Shown one piece after another: positions 51,242 through 60,410 of a stretch of DNA of 64,000 nucleotides. Where the stretch lies: assembly GCA_039029275.1 (NCBI GenBank), contig JBCCGL010000017.1, forward strand, positions 51,112 through 115,111, read 5' to 3'. Positions within the stretch are counted from its first letter, which is position 1. Every line of letters begins with the position of its first letter. The notes below the pieces were generated by a model that was given only the letters and a program-made list of their open reading frames with translations, ran no database searches and had not been told where the DNA came from. Source of the stretch: JBCCGL01 sp039029275 (lineage in GTDB: Bacteria; Pseudomonadota; Gammaproteobacteria; JBCCGL01). The position numbers and the translations under genes are program-made.

Positions 51242-52816
51242 TTGAAATCCCAAATCGAATCAATCGTTTCGCAGCTGCGTGATGCGGGTGCAAGCAACGT
51301 GCTCAGTGGTCGCAGGATTGGGCTGGAAAAAGAAAGTTTGCGCGTCGACCCCAACGGTGTCATCGCTCAGACAGATCATCCGCGTGCCTTGGGCTCTGCG
51401 TTAACGCATTCAGCGATCACCACAGACTACTCCGAAGCATTATTGGAAATGGTTACGCCGGCATTCGGCGAGATGCGAGAGACGCTAGGATTTCTCGATG
51501 AAACACACCGCTTTATCTTTCAAAATCTGGATGACGAGATTTTATGGTCGACCAGCATGCCTTGTGTGCTCGACGGCGATGCCAGCATACCAATCGCTGA
51601 GTATGGATCATCAAATGCGGCGACGATGAAAACGACATACCGCCGTGGTTTGGGACATCGCTACGGCCGTGTGATGCAAGCCATTGCCGGTATTCACTAC
51701 AACTATTCCTATCCCGAGTCATTCTGGGAACTGCTTCGAGACATCAAGGGTTCGAATCAGGATTTGCAAACATTTGTTTCTGAATCCTACATCGGCATGA
51801 TTCGTAATTTGCACCGTTACGGCTGGCTGGTACCGTATTTATTCGGTGCATCACCGGCTATATGCCGTTCGTTTCTTGGCAGTGCCGAAACCCCGTTAGA
51901 TGAGCTTTTTGAACACAGTTACTACGGGCCGTACGCGACTTCGCTGCGAATGGGAGATATTGGTTATCAAAACGCCAAAGAGGGCGAGTTGGGCATTCGC
52001 GTTGATTACAGTTCGCTAGGCGCGTATGTCGAGAGCCTAAGTAAAGCGATCAACACATCGAGCGAACAGTATAAACAATTTGGTTTGGAAAAAAACGGCG
52101 AATGGCAGCAACTGAATTTTAATGTGCTGCAAATTGAAAACGAGCACTATTCTACTGTTCGTCCCAAACAGATCTTGCGCGGTGAAGAAAAGCCAACCCT
52201 TGCACTCGCTAAACGTGGCGTCGCCTACATTGAGTTGCGTTCCCTCGACGTAAACGTTTTTGAACCGCTGGGAATCAGCGAGGAACATATGCGCTTTTTG
52301 GAGTCGTTTTTGCTATTCAGCCTGGTTGCGCCGAGCCCACCCTTGCCAGATTATGAGCAGCTTGAAGTGAAAGCCAATTTTAACTCAGTTGCGTTTGCGG
52401 GGCGCGATCCAAAACTGCAACTTCAACGCAACGGAGAATCTATAGGACTGCGCACTTGGGCGGAGGAGATATTTGACTATTTGTCCCTTGGCTGCGATCT
52501 TCTCGATGCGGGAAGAGAACATCATATTTATTGTTCCGCGCTACAACAACAACGTGCAAAAATTAAAGACCCGGATCGCACGCCTTCGGCTCGAATACTC
52601 AACGAAATGATGCAGAATAAGGAAGAGTTTTTTGAATTCTCACTGCGTTATTCAGAGCAGCATCGGTCTTACTTTAAATCGCGACCGCTGGATCATGAAA
52701 CCGAATCGCGTTTCGAGGAAATGGCGATCGATTCGCTAGATAAACAACGAAAAATTGAGGCTGCAGACACGCTTAGCTTCGATGAATTTTTGCATGAGTA
52801 TTTTAGTCAAACCTAA
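51242..52816 (+). CDS. gshA: Glutamate--cysteine ligase (proteobacterial type)
   Basis: First and rate-limiting step of glutathione synthesis: joins glutamate and cysteine with ATP. Landmarks are GLEKESLRVDPNGVIAQTDH, TTDYSEALLEMVTP, GIHYNYSYPESFWE and YIELRSLDVNVFEPLG. The 524-residue length equals E. coli GshA. The start appears to be TTG with CGGAAAA upstream. It shares its direction with the tup genes, which begin 36 nt after its stop, but a shared function is not implied. Confidence 0.95.
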   Translation: MKSQIESIVSQLRDAGASNVLSGRRIGLEKESLRVDPNGVIAQTDHPRALGSALTHSAITTDYSEALLEMVTPAFGEMRETLGFLDETHRFIFQNLDDEILWSTSMPCVLDGDASIPIAEYGSSNAATMKTTYRRGLGHRYGRVMQAIAGIHYNYSYPESFWELLRDIKGSNQDLQTFVSESYIGMIRNLHRYGWLVPYLFGASPAICRSFLGSAETPLDELFEHSYYGPYATSLRMGDIGYQNAKEGELGIRVDYSSLGAYVESLSKAINTSSEQYKQFGLEKNGEWQQLNFNVLQIENEHYSTVRPKQILRGEEKPTLALAKRGVAYIELRSLDVNVFEPLGISEEHMRFLESFLLFSLVAPSPPLPDYEQLEVKANFNSVAFAGRDPKLQLQRNGESIGLRTWAEEIFDYLSLGCDLLDAGREHHIYCSALQQQRAKIKDPDRTPSARILNEMMQNKEEFFEFSLRYSEQHRSYFKSRPLDHETESRFEEMAIDSLDKQRKIEAADTLSFDEFLHEYFSQT

Positions 52817-52852
52817 ACACGATTTTACCAAGAACCAGCCCCTAACACTCTC

Positions 52853-53551
52853 GTGACAGGCTTGCTAGAAACCACAATTGACGCACTGATTCTGCTTGTA
52901 TCGCTTGATGCAGAACTGTGGAAAATAGTGGCCATATCGTTCAGCGTTTCCCTGCAAGCCGTGCTTTACACGGCGCCCGTTGGATTTCTTGTTGGATTTC
53001 TGCTTGCGTATACCTCGTTTCATGGGAGAAAGGTTGCAATCTCGATTGTAAACACCTTGTGGGCGGTGCCCGCCGTGGTCGTTGGGTTAACCTTGTATTT
53101 GCTGCTCTCCCGCGCCGGGCCGATGGGAGACTGGCAGTGGCTGTTTACGCAGAAAGCCATGATTCTCGGACAAATGCTACTTAGCCTGCCGGTGATCATT
53201 GTCATGGCACACACTGCGTTTCAGGCCGGTGATCGCCGCGCTTGGGAGACTGCACTCACGCTTGGCGCAACACCCATGCGAGCGGTGTTTACGGTTATGT
53301 TTGAAGTTCGCTACGGATTGGCCGCCGCGATGATTGCCGCTTTTGGTCGCGTGATCGCGGAGGTCGGGTGCTCAATGATGGTCGGAGGCAACATACTGCA
53401 CCACACGCGCAATATCCCAACCGCAATCGCACTTGAAACGAGTAAAGGTGCGTTTACACAAGGAATCGCACTTGGCATTGTTCTAGTTCTACTGGCGTTG
53501 ACGCTAAACTTTGGCGTTGAGTTTTTTCGTGGCCGTGGAAGCGTGCAGTGA
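52853..53551 (+). CDS. tupB: Tungstate/molybdate ABC transporter permease (TupB-like)
   Basis: A 232-residue inner-membrane permease. The segment IAEVGCSMMVGGNILHHTRN with IALETSKGAFTQG is the strong Tup-type signature. The cytoplasmic coupling loop ALTLGATPMRAVFTVMF contacts the ATPase. Five or so membrane segments are seen. The start is GTG. The tungstate-binding protein TupA normally precedes this gene but is absent, gshA being the gene upstream. It overlaps the ATPase gene by 4 nt, and Mo-cofactor genes follow. Confidence 0.85.
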   Translation: MTGLLETTIDALILLVSLDAELWKIVAISFSVSLQAVLYTAPVGFLVGFLLAYTSFHGRKVAISIVNTLWAVPAVVVGLTLYLLLSRAGPMGDWQWLFTQKAMILGQMLLSLPVIIVMAHTAFQAGDRRAWETALTLGATPMRAVFTVMFEVRYGLAAAMIAAFGRVIAEVGCSMMVGGNILHHTRNIPTAIALETSKGAFTQGIALGIVLVLLALTLNFGVEFFRGRGSVQ

Positions 53552-54228
53552 GCGCAGTGGTATACAGTTTTACCGGCATTGAGGCGACGATCAATTCGCA
53601 CGTCCTTTTTCATATTGACCACCTCGAAATAAAACACGGCGCGTTTACGCTCTTGCGCGGTGAAAACGGCGTAGGAAAATCGACATTGCTTAAGAGTCTT
53701 GCAGGGTTGTCACCGCTCAATGTCCAGCGAGTGCTGCATAACGGACAACCTTTAACAATAAATCAGCATAAAGCACATTTTCGTCGTAGTACGATATATT
53801 TACATCAGCAACCGTATCTTTTTGACACAGACGTTGCCTCCAATCTGGCTTATGGTTTGAAGCGCCGAAAAATTAAAATAGATGACATCAACCATCGCGT
53901 AAATCAGGGGCTGGAATGGTCCGGACTTGCACATTTGCGTCACCGCCACGCCCGCGCTTTATCAGGCGGCGAAAGGCAACGCGTTGCTCTCTTGCGAGCT
54001 TATGTTTTACGGCCGCAGGTTCTGTACCTTGACGAACCGACCGTTGGTATGGACAAGGAATCGCGGGCGCTGTCACTGGAATTGATCGGGCGACTGTGCG
54101 ACGAAGGCATCAGTGTGTTTATGACCAGTCATGAACATTTCGACGAATTTTCAATGTTCGAAGAAATCCTGTTTTTGCGCGATGGCGGCTTGTATCGCGA
54201 ACCCGCAGTCTCCGCATCACAAATATGA
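53548..54228 (+). CDS. tupC: Tungstate/molybdate ABC transporter ATP-binding protein (TupC-like)
   Basis: ATPase of the Tup-type transporter. Walker A is GENGVGKSTLLKSL, the signature is ALSGGERQRVALLRA, Walker B is VLYLDEPTVGMD, and the H-loop is FMTSHEHFD. The 226-residue length is compact. The GTG start overlaps the permease gene, and its own end overlaps mobA by 4 nt (ATGA), so all four genes from tupB to moeA are likely to be translated as a coupled set. Confidence 0.87.
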   Translation: MSAVVYSFTGIEATINSHVLFHIDHLEIKHGAFTLLRGENGVGKSTLLKSLAGLSPLNVQRVLHNGQPLTINQHKAHFRRSTIYLHQQPYLFDTDVASNLAYGLKRRKIKIDDINHRVNQGLEWSGLAHLRHRHARALSGGERQRVALLRAYVLRPQVLYLDEPTVGMDKESRALSLELIGRLCDEGISVFMTSHEHFDEFSMFEEILFLRDGGLYREPAVSASQI

Positions 54229-54845
54229 CTTCTGCGACGATCAATTCAGATGTCACGGCGCTCATTCTTGCAGGTGGTCGCGCCACGCGCATGGGCGGGA
54301 TTGATAAAGGCCTGGTTGAGTTGAGTGGATTACCGCTGGCGCAACGCGTACTAAACCTATTGCAACACCAGGTTGGCGATGTGCTGATCAGTGCAAACCG
54401 AAATCGTGACGTATACGCCGCAATGGGTGCGAAAACGGTTAGTGATTTTGTAGAGAATTTTGCCGGTCCACTCGCCGGGATGGCGGCCGGTATTAAGGCT
54501 GCACAAACAAAATACCTTTTTGTGTGCCCCTGCGACTCGCCGTTTATTGGTAATGATATTGTTGCGCGTCTTCATGCGCGGATGTTAGAAACCAATGCGG
54601 AGATCGTCGTTGCCCACGATGGCCAGCGACCTCAGCCTGTGTTCGCGCTGATGCGTTGCAGTTTGTTGGCAAGCATGGTTGACTTTCTCGAACGCGGTGA
54701 ACGTAAAATAATGTTTTGGTACAAGCAACACGATCTGCGCACGGCTGACTTTTCAGACTGTCTCGAGACGTTTGATAACATCAATACGCCCGAGGATGTT
54801 GCGCGAGCTGAAGCCCAACTTGTCGCGGGTGCAAATAATTTATGA
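54225..54845 (+). CDS. mobA: Molybdenum cofactor guanylyltransferase MobA
   Basis: Attaches GMP to molybdopterin to give the bis-MGD form of the molybdenum or tungsten cofactor. The nucleotide-binding motif LILAGGRATRMGGIDKGLVE sits at the N-terminus. FVCPCDSPFIGNDIV holds the metal-binding Asp, and AHDGQRPQPVFALMRCSL is a further match. The length is 206 residues. It overlaps tupC upstream and moeA downstream by 4 nt each. Confidence 0.93.
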   Translation: MTSATINSDVTALILAGGRATRMGGIDKGLVELSGLPLAQRVLNLLQHQVGDVLISANRNRDVYAAMGAKTVSDFVENFAGPLAGMAAGIKAAQTKYLFVCPCDSPFIGNDIVARLHARMLETNAEIVVAHDGQRPQPVFALMRCSLLASMVDFLERGERKIMFWYKQHDLRTADFSDCLETFDNINTPEDVARAEAQLVAGANNL

Positions 54846-56107
54846 TCGAAAAACAACCTTCGTGCGCGGATGAAAACGAAACTGGATTGTTACCGGTTGC
54901 CACCGCTGTTGCGCGAGTGCGCGAATTGATCACACCTATCGCTGAATCCCACACCGTGGGCATTCGTGAAGCTCTTAATCGGGTGCTGGCGAGCGACGTC
55001 ATTTCACCAATCGACGTGCCGGGCTACCGCAACTCGGCGATGGATGGCTACGCGATTTACAGTGACGATATTCCCGATCAGGGAGAGAGCGAACTGCGTG
55101 TGATTGGGACTGCATGGGCCGGTCGGCCGAGTGATGCCGATCCGCAGCGTGGTGAATGTGTACGAATCATGACCGGCGCGATGATGCCACAAGGTTGCGA
55201 CACGGTTGTCATTCAAGAACACGTACGCGTAGAGGATTCATCCATAGCGATCGATGATCAGGTCGAGGTCGGTCGTAACGTCAGGGAGGCTGGCGAGGAT
55301 ATGCAGGCCGGCGAAACAGTACTGGTAAAAGGAACGCGAGTTCGACCCGCGCAATTAGGTTTGCTTGCCTCGCTGGGAATCGCCAAGGTCGAGGTCAAGC
55401 GCAAGCCGGTGGTCGCGTTTTTTACCACCGGAGATGAGTTGCGTTCGCTTGACGAACATGCGGGTGAACCTCTTGGCGCCGGCGAATTGTTTGACAGTAA
55501 TCGATACACACTGTTTGGCATGCTGTCGCGCCTCGGTGTGGACATCATTGACCTTGGTGTTGTGCCTGACGATAGTGAACGAACCCGCAGCGCGTTCCTG
55601 GAAGCGACGCAACACGCGGATTTGGTGATCACGTCCGGTGGCGTTTCTGCAGGCGCAGCTGATTTTGTCACCCAAACACTACACGAGATAGGTGACGTCA
55701 GTTTCTGGAAGCTGGCAATGCGGCCCGGTCGTCCCTTGGCATGCGGGCGCGTCGGTGACGCGCTGTTTTTTGGCTTACCAGGAAATCCGGTTGCGGTGAT
55801 GGTAACGTTTTATGAATTTGTGAAACCGGCAATTGCGCAACTAATGGGGTGTGTCGATTTGGATTCACCGACTGTTCGAGTGCCGTGTATTTCACACCTG
55901 AAAAAATCCCGTGGGCGCGTTGAATACCAGCGCGGCATTTACACTTGTGTGGATGGGGAAATGCAAGTCATCACCACCGGAAAGCAGGGTGCCGGTCGCT
56001 TGAGTTCGATGAGCGCCGCGAATTGTATGATCGTGTTACCGGCGGAGGTTGATACCATCGAGCCGGGAACATTGGTCGATGTCCAACTATTCGAAGGATT
56101 GGTTTGA
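54842..56107 (+). CDS. moeA: Molybdopterin molybdenumtransferase MoeA
   Basis: Inserts molybdate into adenylylated molybdopterin. The 421-residue protein has the family landmarks PGYRNSAMDGYAIYSDD, IMTGAMMPQGCDTVVIQEH, FFTTGDELRSL, SGGVSAGAADFV and FFGLPGNPVAVMVTF. It is the last gene of the tup-mob-moe group. The grouping suggests that imported oxyanion feeds directly into cofactor insertion. Confidence 0.95.
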   Translation: MIEKQPSCADENETGLLPVATAVARVRELITPIAESHTVGIREALNRVLASDVISPIDVPGYRNSAMDGYAIYSDDIPDQGESELRVIGTAWAGRPSDADPQRGECVRIMTGAMMPQGCDTVVIQEHVRVEDSSIAIDDQVEVGRNVREAGEDMQAGETVLVKGTRVRPAQLGLLASLGIAKVEVKRKPVVAFFTTGDELRSLDEHAGEPLGAGELFDSNRYTLFGMLSRLGVDIIDLGVVPDDSERTRSAFLEATQHADLVITSGGVSAGAADFVTQTLHEIGDVSFWKLAMRPGRPLACGRVGDALFFGLPGNPVAVMVTFYEFVKPAIAQLMGCVDLDSPTVRVPCISHLKKSRGRVEYQRGIYTCVDGEMQVITTGKQGAGRLSSMSAANCMIVLPAEVDTIEPGTLVDVQLFEGLV

Positions 56108-56451
56108 CGCTTCGAATTGACATGCTTATCGAACGGAAAAGCTCTTTTTCTGAAATCCGGATTTTTGCAATGTTTGTGACGCAGTACTCGAAAATGATCG
56201 AGGCGCGGGCAATTCCATACTTCATCAAGTAAATCGAACACGCAAAGTCTGGCTTTATATTTCAACTACTTGGTAGAATTCTCTCAAGCCCAACTCAAGT
56301 CAAATGAGCTAGGTGATTGATTTAAGGAAAAAACGGTGTGGCAGGGGGCTGAGTTGCAAACTGAGTGGTATTAGCGTCTGATACGGGGAAAGTATAAGCG
56401 CGTTAAACGCGCACCTGCGTTGCACCAACGCAGCGGGGTGGAGCAAAACTA
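56108..56451. other. Intergenic region with leader hairpins
   Basis: No convincing gene. A 36-codon frame (56122-56232) lacks a ribosome binding site. Near the right end two perfect hairpin-forming repeats lie close together: GCGCGTT-A-AACGCGC (56398-56412) and CTGCGTTG-CAC-CAACGCAG (56415-56433). They are followed directly by GGGGTGGAG and the next start codon. They look like structured leader RNA of the response-regulator gene. Confidence 0.55.
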
Positions 56452-58266
56452 ATGGCTGCAGAAAAATCATCGTTAAAAACGAAAGTGATGCTCGTAGAGC
56501 CGTCGGCTACGATGCGCTACGTGTTACAGAATTATTGCGAGAAATCCGAATACGATACCGAGAGCTTTTCCAGCTTTGATCGCGCGCTTGAAGCACTGAA
56601 AAGCCAGTACCAATCATTTGAACTGGAATACCGCTGTGTGATTTTGGGTTGGCCAAATGTGCCCGCCACAGGTGCGGATGAATTTTTCGAGCTGCTCGAG
56701 TCAGCGGACTATCACGATCTCCCCGTTATTGTTCTGGCGCAGGATCTTCGCGCCGACGCGCGCGCCTGGGTAGCAGGTCGCAGCCACACCGTTCTGGTGC
56801 GTTGGAAAGAATATCGTACGATTATCGATCTGGTTAGTCGGCTGCTCGATCAGGATATTGCGGCAGACGATGAAGCGTTTCCGGCGAAGTTTTCCAATAA
56901 CGATATCAACATCCTTGTTATAGACGATTCTCCCAGTATTCGTTATGCCTTGAGCGATTTGCTGAATTTGCAGGGCTACAATGTCGACGTTGTCGGGACA
57001 GTCGAACAAGGTTTGGAATCGGCACGCGCGGGTTCGTATGACATCGCTGTTATCGACTACTACCTGCAAGAATCGACTGGTGACGAGTTGTGTCGCCAAT
57101 TGATGAGCGAGCCGCAAACGTCTGACATCACCTGCGCGATTTTGACCGGCACCTATTCCGATCACATTATTAAACGCAGTCTTCGTGCTGGCGCGGTCGA
57201 ATGCATGTTCAAAAATGAGTCCAGCGAACTGTTGCTCGCGCGCATCGATGCAATCAGTCGCATGGTACGAAATAAAAAACAATTAAAAGAAGATCATCTG
57301 CGACTCGATGCGATTCTGGGGTCGGTCAAAGACGGCGTGTACGGCGTCGATCACGATGGCAACATTACATTCGTCAACTCGCGAGCAAAAAGTTTGTTGG
57401 GATATCCTGACGACGAGGATTTTGGTGGCAAATCCGCGCACGAACTTTTTCACCACTCGGATGCCAACGGATTGCCGATTGCAGCAAAGAACTGCCAGAT
57501 TCAGCGCGCTTATGAACACGGCGTTGCGGTGCAAAATATGGACGGCATTTTCTTCGACTACAAAGGTCGCGTTGTGAACGTGGTGTACACAATTCGACCA
57601 CTGATCGTGCAAAACAAAGAAGCTGGCTCGATCGTTGAATTTTCCAAACGCGAGCAAAACGCGGTTCTCGATCCGAGCACCTGGCGCTATCTGGCCTACG
57701 ACAATATTTCCGGTTTGATGAACCGTCGCCATTTCGAGTCTTGTCTGGAAAATGAAATTAATCGGGTAAAACGCACGCAGGCAAAATACAGCCTGCTGGT
57801 TATAACGGTCGATTTTGCTGCGTACGGCGGCCGCTCGGTCAATATCTCAACCAGTGCAGCGCTGGTCAAAGCGGTTTCGAAACTTTTGGTACGTCGCTTT
57901 CGCAACACTGATTTGATGGGCTATTTGGGTGACGGGCAGTTCGGTCTAATCTTGTCTCATACGACTGTCGATGATGCCTATTTAGTGACGCGCAAACTCA
58001 CGCAGGCGATCACCGCCTTGTCTAAAAAGTTGAAAAATTCTCGTATCGATTGCAGCGGCGGATTGATTAGTATTGGCCGCACCAATTCCTTTGGCCCCAC
58101 CGAGTTGATCTCAAAAGCGCAACTCGGATGTCAAATTGCCAAACGCAAAGGCCGCAACTACACCTTTGTTTGCGATATCAATCAGGTTATCCCGTGCTTT
58201 AGTACGCTCGATGGCAAGCGCATGGTTTCGACAGTCAAGATTCCTCCGGGCGCTGTTTTAAACTAG
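56452..58266 (+). CDS. Response regulator with degenerate REC, second REC, PAS and GGDEF-like domains
   Basis: A 604-residue cytoplasmic signalling protein. The first receiver (about 10-130) has Gly66 (VILGWPN) where the phospho-acceptor Asp should be, so it is probably not phosphorylated. The second receiver (about 152-275) keeps Asp202 (IAVIDYYLQES) and a lysine. A PAS domain follows (about 285-400: ILGSVKDGVYGVDHDGNI). The C-terminal domain has a diguanylate-cyclase fold, but the active-site loop reads LGDGQF instead of GGDEF, so cyclase activity is doubtful. It may act as a scaffold or c-di-GMP sensor. Confidence 0.8.
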   Translation: MAAEKSSLKTKVMLVEPSATMRYVLQNYCEKSEYDTESFSSFDRALEALKSQYQSFELEYRCVILGWPNVPATGADEFFELLESADYHDLPVIVLAQDLRADARAWVAGRSHTVLVRWKEYRTIIDLVSRLLDQDIAADDEAFPAKFSNNDINILVIDDSPSIRYALSDLLNLQGYNVDVVGTVEQGLESARAGSYDIAVIDYYLQESTGDELCRQLMSEPQTSDITCAILTGTYSDHIIKRSLRAGAVECMFKNESSELLLARIDAISRMVRNKKQLKEDHLRLDAILGSVKDGVYGVDHDGNITFVNSRAKSLLGYPDDEDFGGKSAHELFHHSDANGLPIAAKNCQIQRAYEHGVAVQNMDGIFFDYKGRVVNVVYTIRPLIVQNKEAGSIVEFSKREQNAVLDPSTWRYLAYDNISGLMNRRHFESCLENEINRVKRTQAKYSLLVITVDFAAYGGRSVNISTSAALVKAVSKLLVRRFRNTDLMGYLGDGQFGLILSHTTVDDAYLVTRKLTQAITALSKKLKNSRIDCSGGLISIGRTNSFGPTELISKAQLGCQIAKRKGRNYTFVCDINQVIPCFSTLDGKRMVSTVKIPPGAVLN

Positions 58267-58292
58267 CTGGCCGCTGGCGACACAACTTCAAT

Positions 58293-59477
58293 CTAGTTTT
58301 TCTTGCGCAAGGCTTTGATTGCCCGGTCCAACCCGTCCAAGGTCAGCGGAAACATTCGATCATCCACCAACTCGCGCGTCATGCGCACTGACGGTATGCG
58401 CGGCCAGCGCTGCTCCGGTACAGGGTTCAACCACACGGCGTGCGGGTAAACGGTAAGAAAACGCCGCATCCATACTTCTCCCGACTCCTCGTTCCAGTGT
58501 TCCACGCTGCCCCCGGGGTAGGCGATCTCGTACGGGCTCATGGTAGCATCCCCGACAAAGATGATTTTGTAGTCCGCCGCGTAGGTCCGCAGGACTTCGA
58601 AGGTTGGCGTTGTGTTGTTGTGACGCCTGCGATTGTCTTTCCAGACGCGTTCATACAAAAAGTTATGAAAGTAAAAGTATTCGAGATGTTTGAATTCGGA
58701 GCGTGCGGCTGAAAACAACTCTTCACACACGCGGATGTGGTCATCCATCGATCCGCCGATGTCAAAGAAGATCAAAACCTTAATCGCGTTGTGTCGCTCC
58801 GGCACCATTTTGATATCGAGTAAACCGGCATTTCGCGCCGTAGCGCGGATAGTGTCATCGAGGTCGAGTTCTTCGGCAGAACCCTCACGCGCGAAACGGC
58901 GCAGCTTGCGCAGCGCGATTTTGATGTTGCGCGTACCGAGTTCGCGTTCTCCGTCAAGATTTCGATACGCGCGTTGATCCCATACCTTGACCGCGCTGCG
59001 GTTACGCGACTCGTTTTGACCGATGCGAATACCTTCTGGATTGTAGCCGTATGCGCCGAAAGGCGATGTGCCTCCCGTGCCAATCATTTTGTTGCCGCCC
59101 TGGTGGCGATTCTTTTGCTCGGCCAGGCGCTCACGCAGCGTCTCCATCAGCTTTTCCCAACCGCCGAGAGATTCGATCTGAGATTTTTCTTCATCGCTGA
59201 GGTGGCGCTCCAGTTGCTTGCGCAACCATTCGGCGGGTATGTCCGCGTTGACCTCGCCGAATAACGCTTGTGCGCCGTTGTAAAACTGGGCAAAAACGGC
59301 GTCGAAGCGGTCGTAATACTGCTCGTCCTTAACCAGAGCCGTTCTGGCGAAGTGGTAGAACTGCTCGGCGTCGTGTTCGACAACGCCTGCTTTCAAACCA
59401 CCGAGCAACGAGAGATACTCCGTGAGCGATACCGGAACGCCGGCGTCGCGTAGATCAGTAAAAAACTGAGCGAGCAT
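58293..59477 (-). CDS. VWA domain protein (CoxE-like) paired with a MoxR ATPase
   Basis: A 394-residue protein. The N-terminal half is helical and charged. The C-terminal VWA domain starts at about residue 225 with VLIFFDIGGSMDDHI, whose metal site is DIGGS in place of the common DxSxS, so metal binding may be altered. MSPYEIAYPGGSVEHWN follows. It begins 3 nt after the MoxR ATPase gene on the same strand. MoxR/VWA pairs act as chaperones that insert metals or mature protein complexes; the client here is unknown. Confidence 0.85.
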   Translation of the reverse strand: MLAQFFTDLRDAGVPVSLTEYLSLLGGLKAGVVEHDAEQFYHFARTALVKDEQYYDRFDAVFAQFYNGAQALFGEVNADIPAEWLRKQLERHLSDEEKSQIESLGGWEKLMETLRERLAEQKNRHQGGNKMIGTGGTSPFGAYGYNPEGIRIGQNESRNRSAVKVWDQRAYRNLDGERELGTRNIKIALRKLRRFAREGSAEELDLDDTIRATARNAGLLDIKMVPERHNAIKVLIFFDIGGSMDDHIRVCEELFSAARSEFKHLEYFYFHNFLYERVWKDNRRRHNNTTPTFEVLRTYAADYKIIFVGDATMSPYEIAYPGGSVEHWNEESGEVWMRRFLTVYPHAVWLNPVPEQRWPRIPSVRMTRELVDDRMFPLTLDGLDRAIKALRKKN

Positions 59478-59480
59478 GCG

Positions 59481-60332
59481 CTATCGGTTTTCGCGCCGGT
59501 TGAGAAACACGAGCTGTTCGAATAGATGCACGTCTTGCTCGTTTTTCACAAGTGCGCCATGCATTTGAGGGATAAGCTTTTCCTTACTCGATTCGCGCAA
59601 TGCTTCCGGTGAAACGTCTTCCGCCACCAACAGTTTGATCCAGTCGAGCAGTTCTGAGGTCGACGGCTTTTTCTTTAATCCGGGCACTTCTCGAATCGCG
59701 AAAAACACATTCAGTGCCTCGCTCAGTAGATCCTGCTTGAGGCTTGGGTAGTGGGTATCAACAATCGCGCGCATTGTCGTTTCATCCGGAAACTGGATGT
59801 AATGGAAAAAACAGCGGCGTAAAAACGCGTCCGGGAGTTCTTTTTCGTTGTTGCTGGTGATGATGACCAAAGGGCGATGTCTGGCGCGCACCCACTGCTG
59901 GGTTTCGTAAACGTAGAATTCCATTTTGTCGAGTTCGAGCAACAGATCATTGGGAAACTCGATGTCGGCTTTGTCGATTTCATCAATCAACAATACGGCC
60001 TGTTGGTCGGATTCAAACGCGTCCCACAGTTTTCCGGGGATGATGTAGTTACTAATGTCGTGAACTTTTTCATCGCCCAGCTGCGAATCGCGTAAGCGTG
60101 ATACAGCGTCGTATTCATAAAGTCCTTGCTGTGCTTTGGTAGTCGATTTGATGTGCCACTGGATCAATTTCGCGTCGATCGATTGCGCGACTTCCTCTGC
60201 CAGTTGGGTCTTTCCGGTACCGGGTTCGCCTTTAATGAGGAGCGGGCGCTCGAGGATCAGCGCGGCGTTGACCGCTGTTTTTAAATCATCGGTGGCAATG
60301 TAGCTGTCGGTGCCGTCAAATCGAATACTCAT
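59481..60332 (-). CDS. MoxR-family AAA+ ATPase
   Basis: A 283-residue AAA+ ATPase of the MoxR type. Walker A is IKGEPGTGKTQLAEEV, Walker B is AVLLIDEIDKAD, and sensor 1 is VIITSNNEKELPDAFLRRC. The start at the ATG of 60332 is chosen over an upstream TTG. It drives conformational work on partners, most directly the VWA protein encoded next to it. The partner set and the final substrate are not evident from neighbours. Confidence 0.9.
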   Translation of the reverse strand: MSIRFDGTDSYIATDDLKTAVNAALILERPLLIKGEPGTGKTQLAEEVAQSIDAKLIQWHIKSTTKAQQGLYEYDAVSRLRDSQLGDEKVHDISNYIIPGKLWDAFESDQQAVLLIDEIDKADIEFPNDLLLELDKMEFYVYETQQWVRARHRPLVIITSNNEKELPDAFLRRCFFHYIQFPDETTMRAIVDTHYPSLKQDLLSEALNVFFAIREVPGLKKKPSTSELLDWIKLLVAEDVSPEALRESSKEKLIPQMHGALVKNEQDVHLFEQLVFLNRRENR

Positions 60333-60410
60333 TCTTCTGCTCAATTGTTCATGTGCGGGACATTGCGGGTAAGATAGCAGAAATTGATCCGTTTCAGATT
60401 GCGATACCGT

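Noticed and set aside
56122..56232. 36-residue open frame after moeA
   Set aside because: No ribosome binding site, no recognisable features, and short enough to arise by chance.
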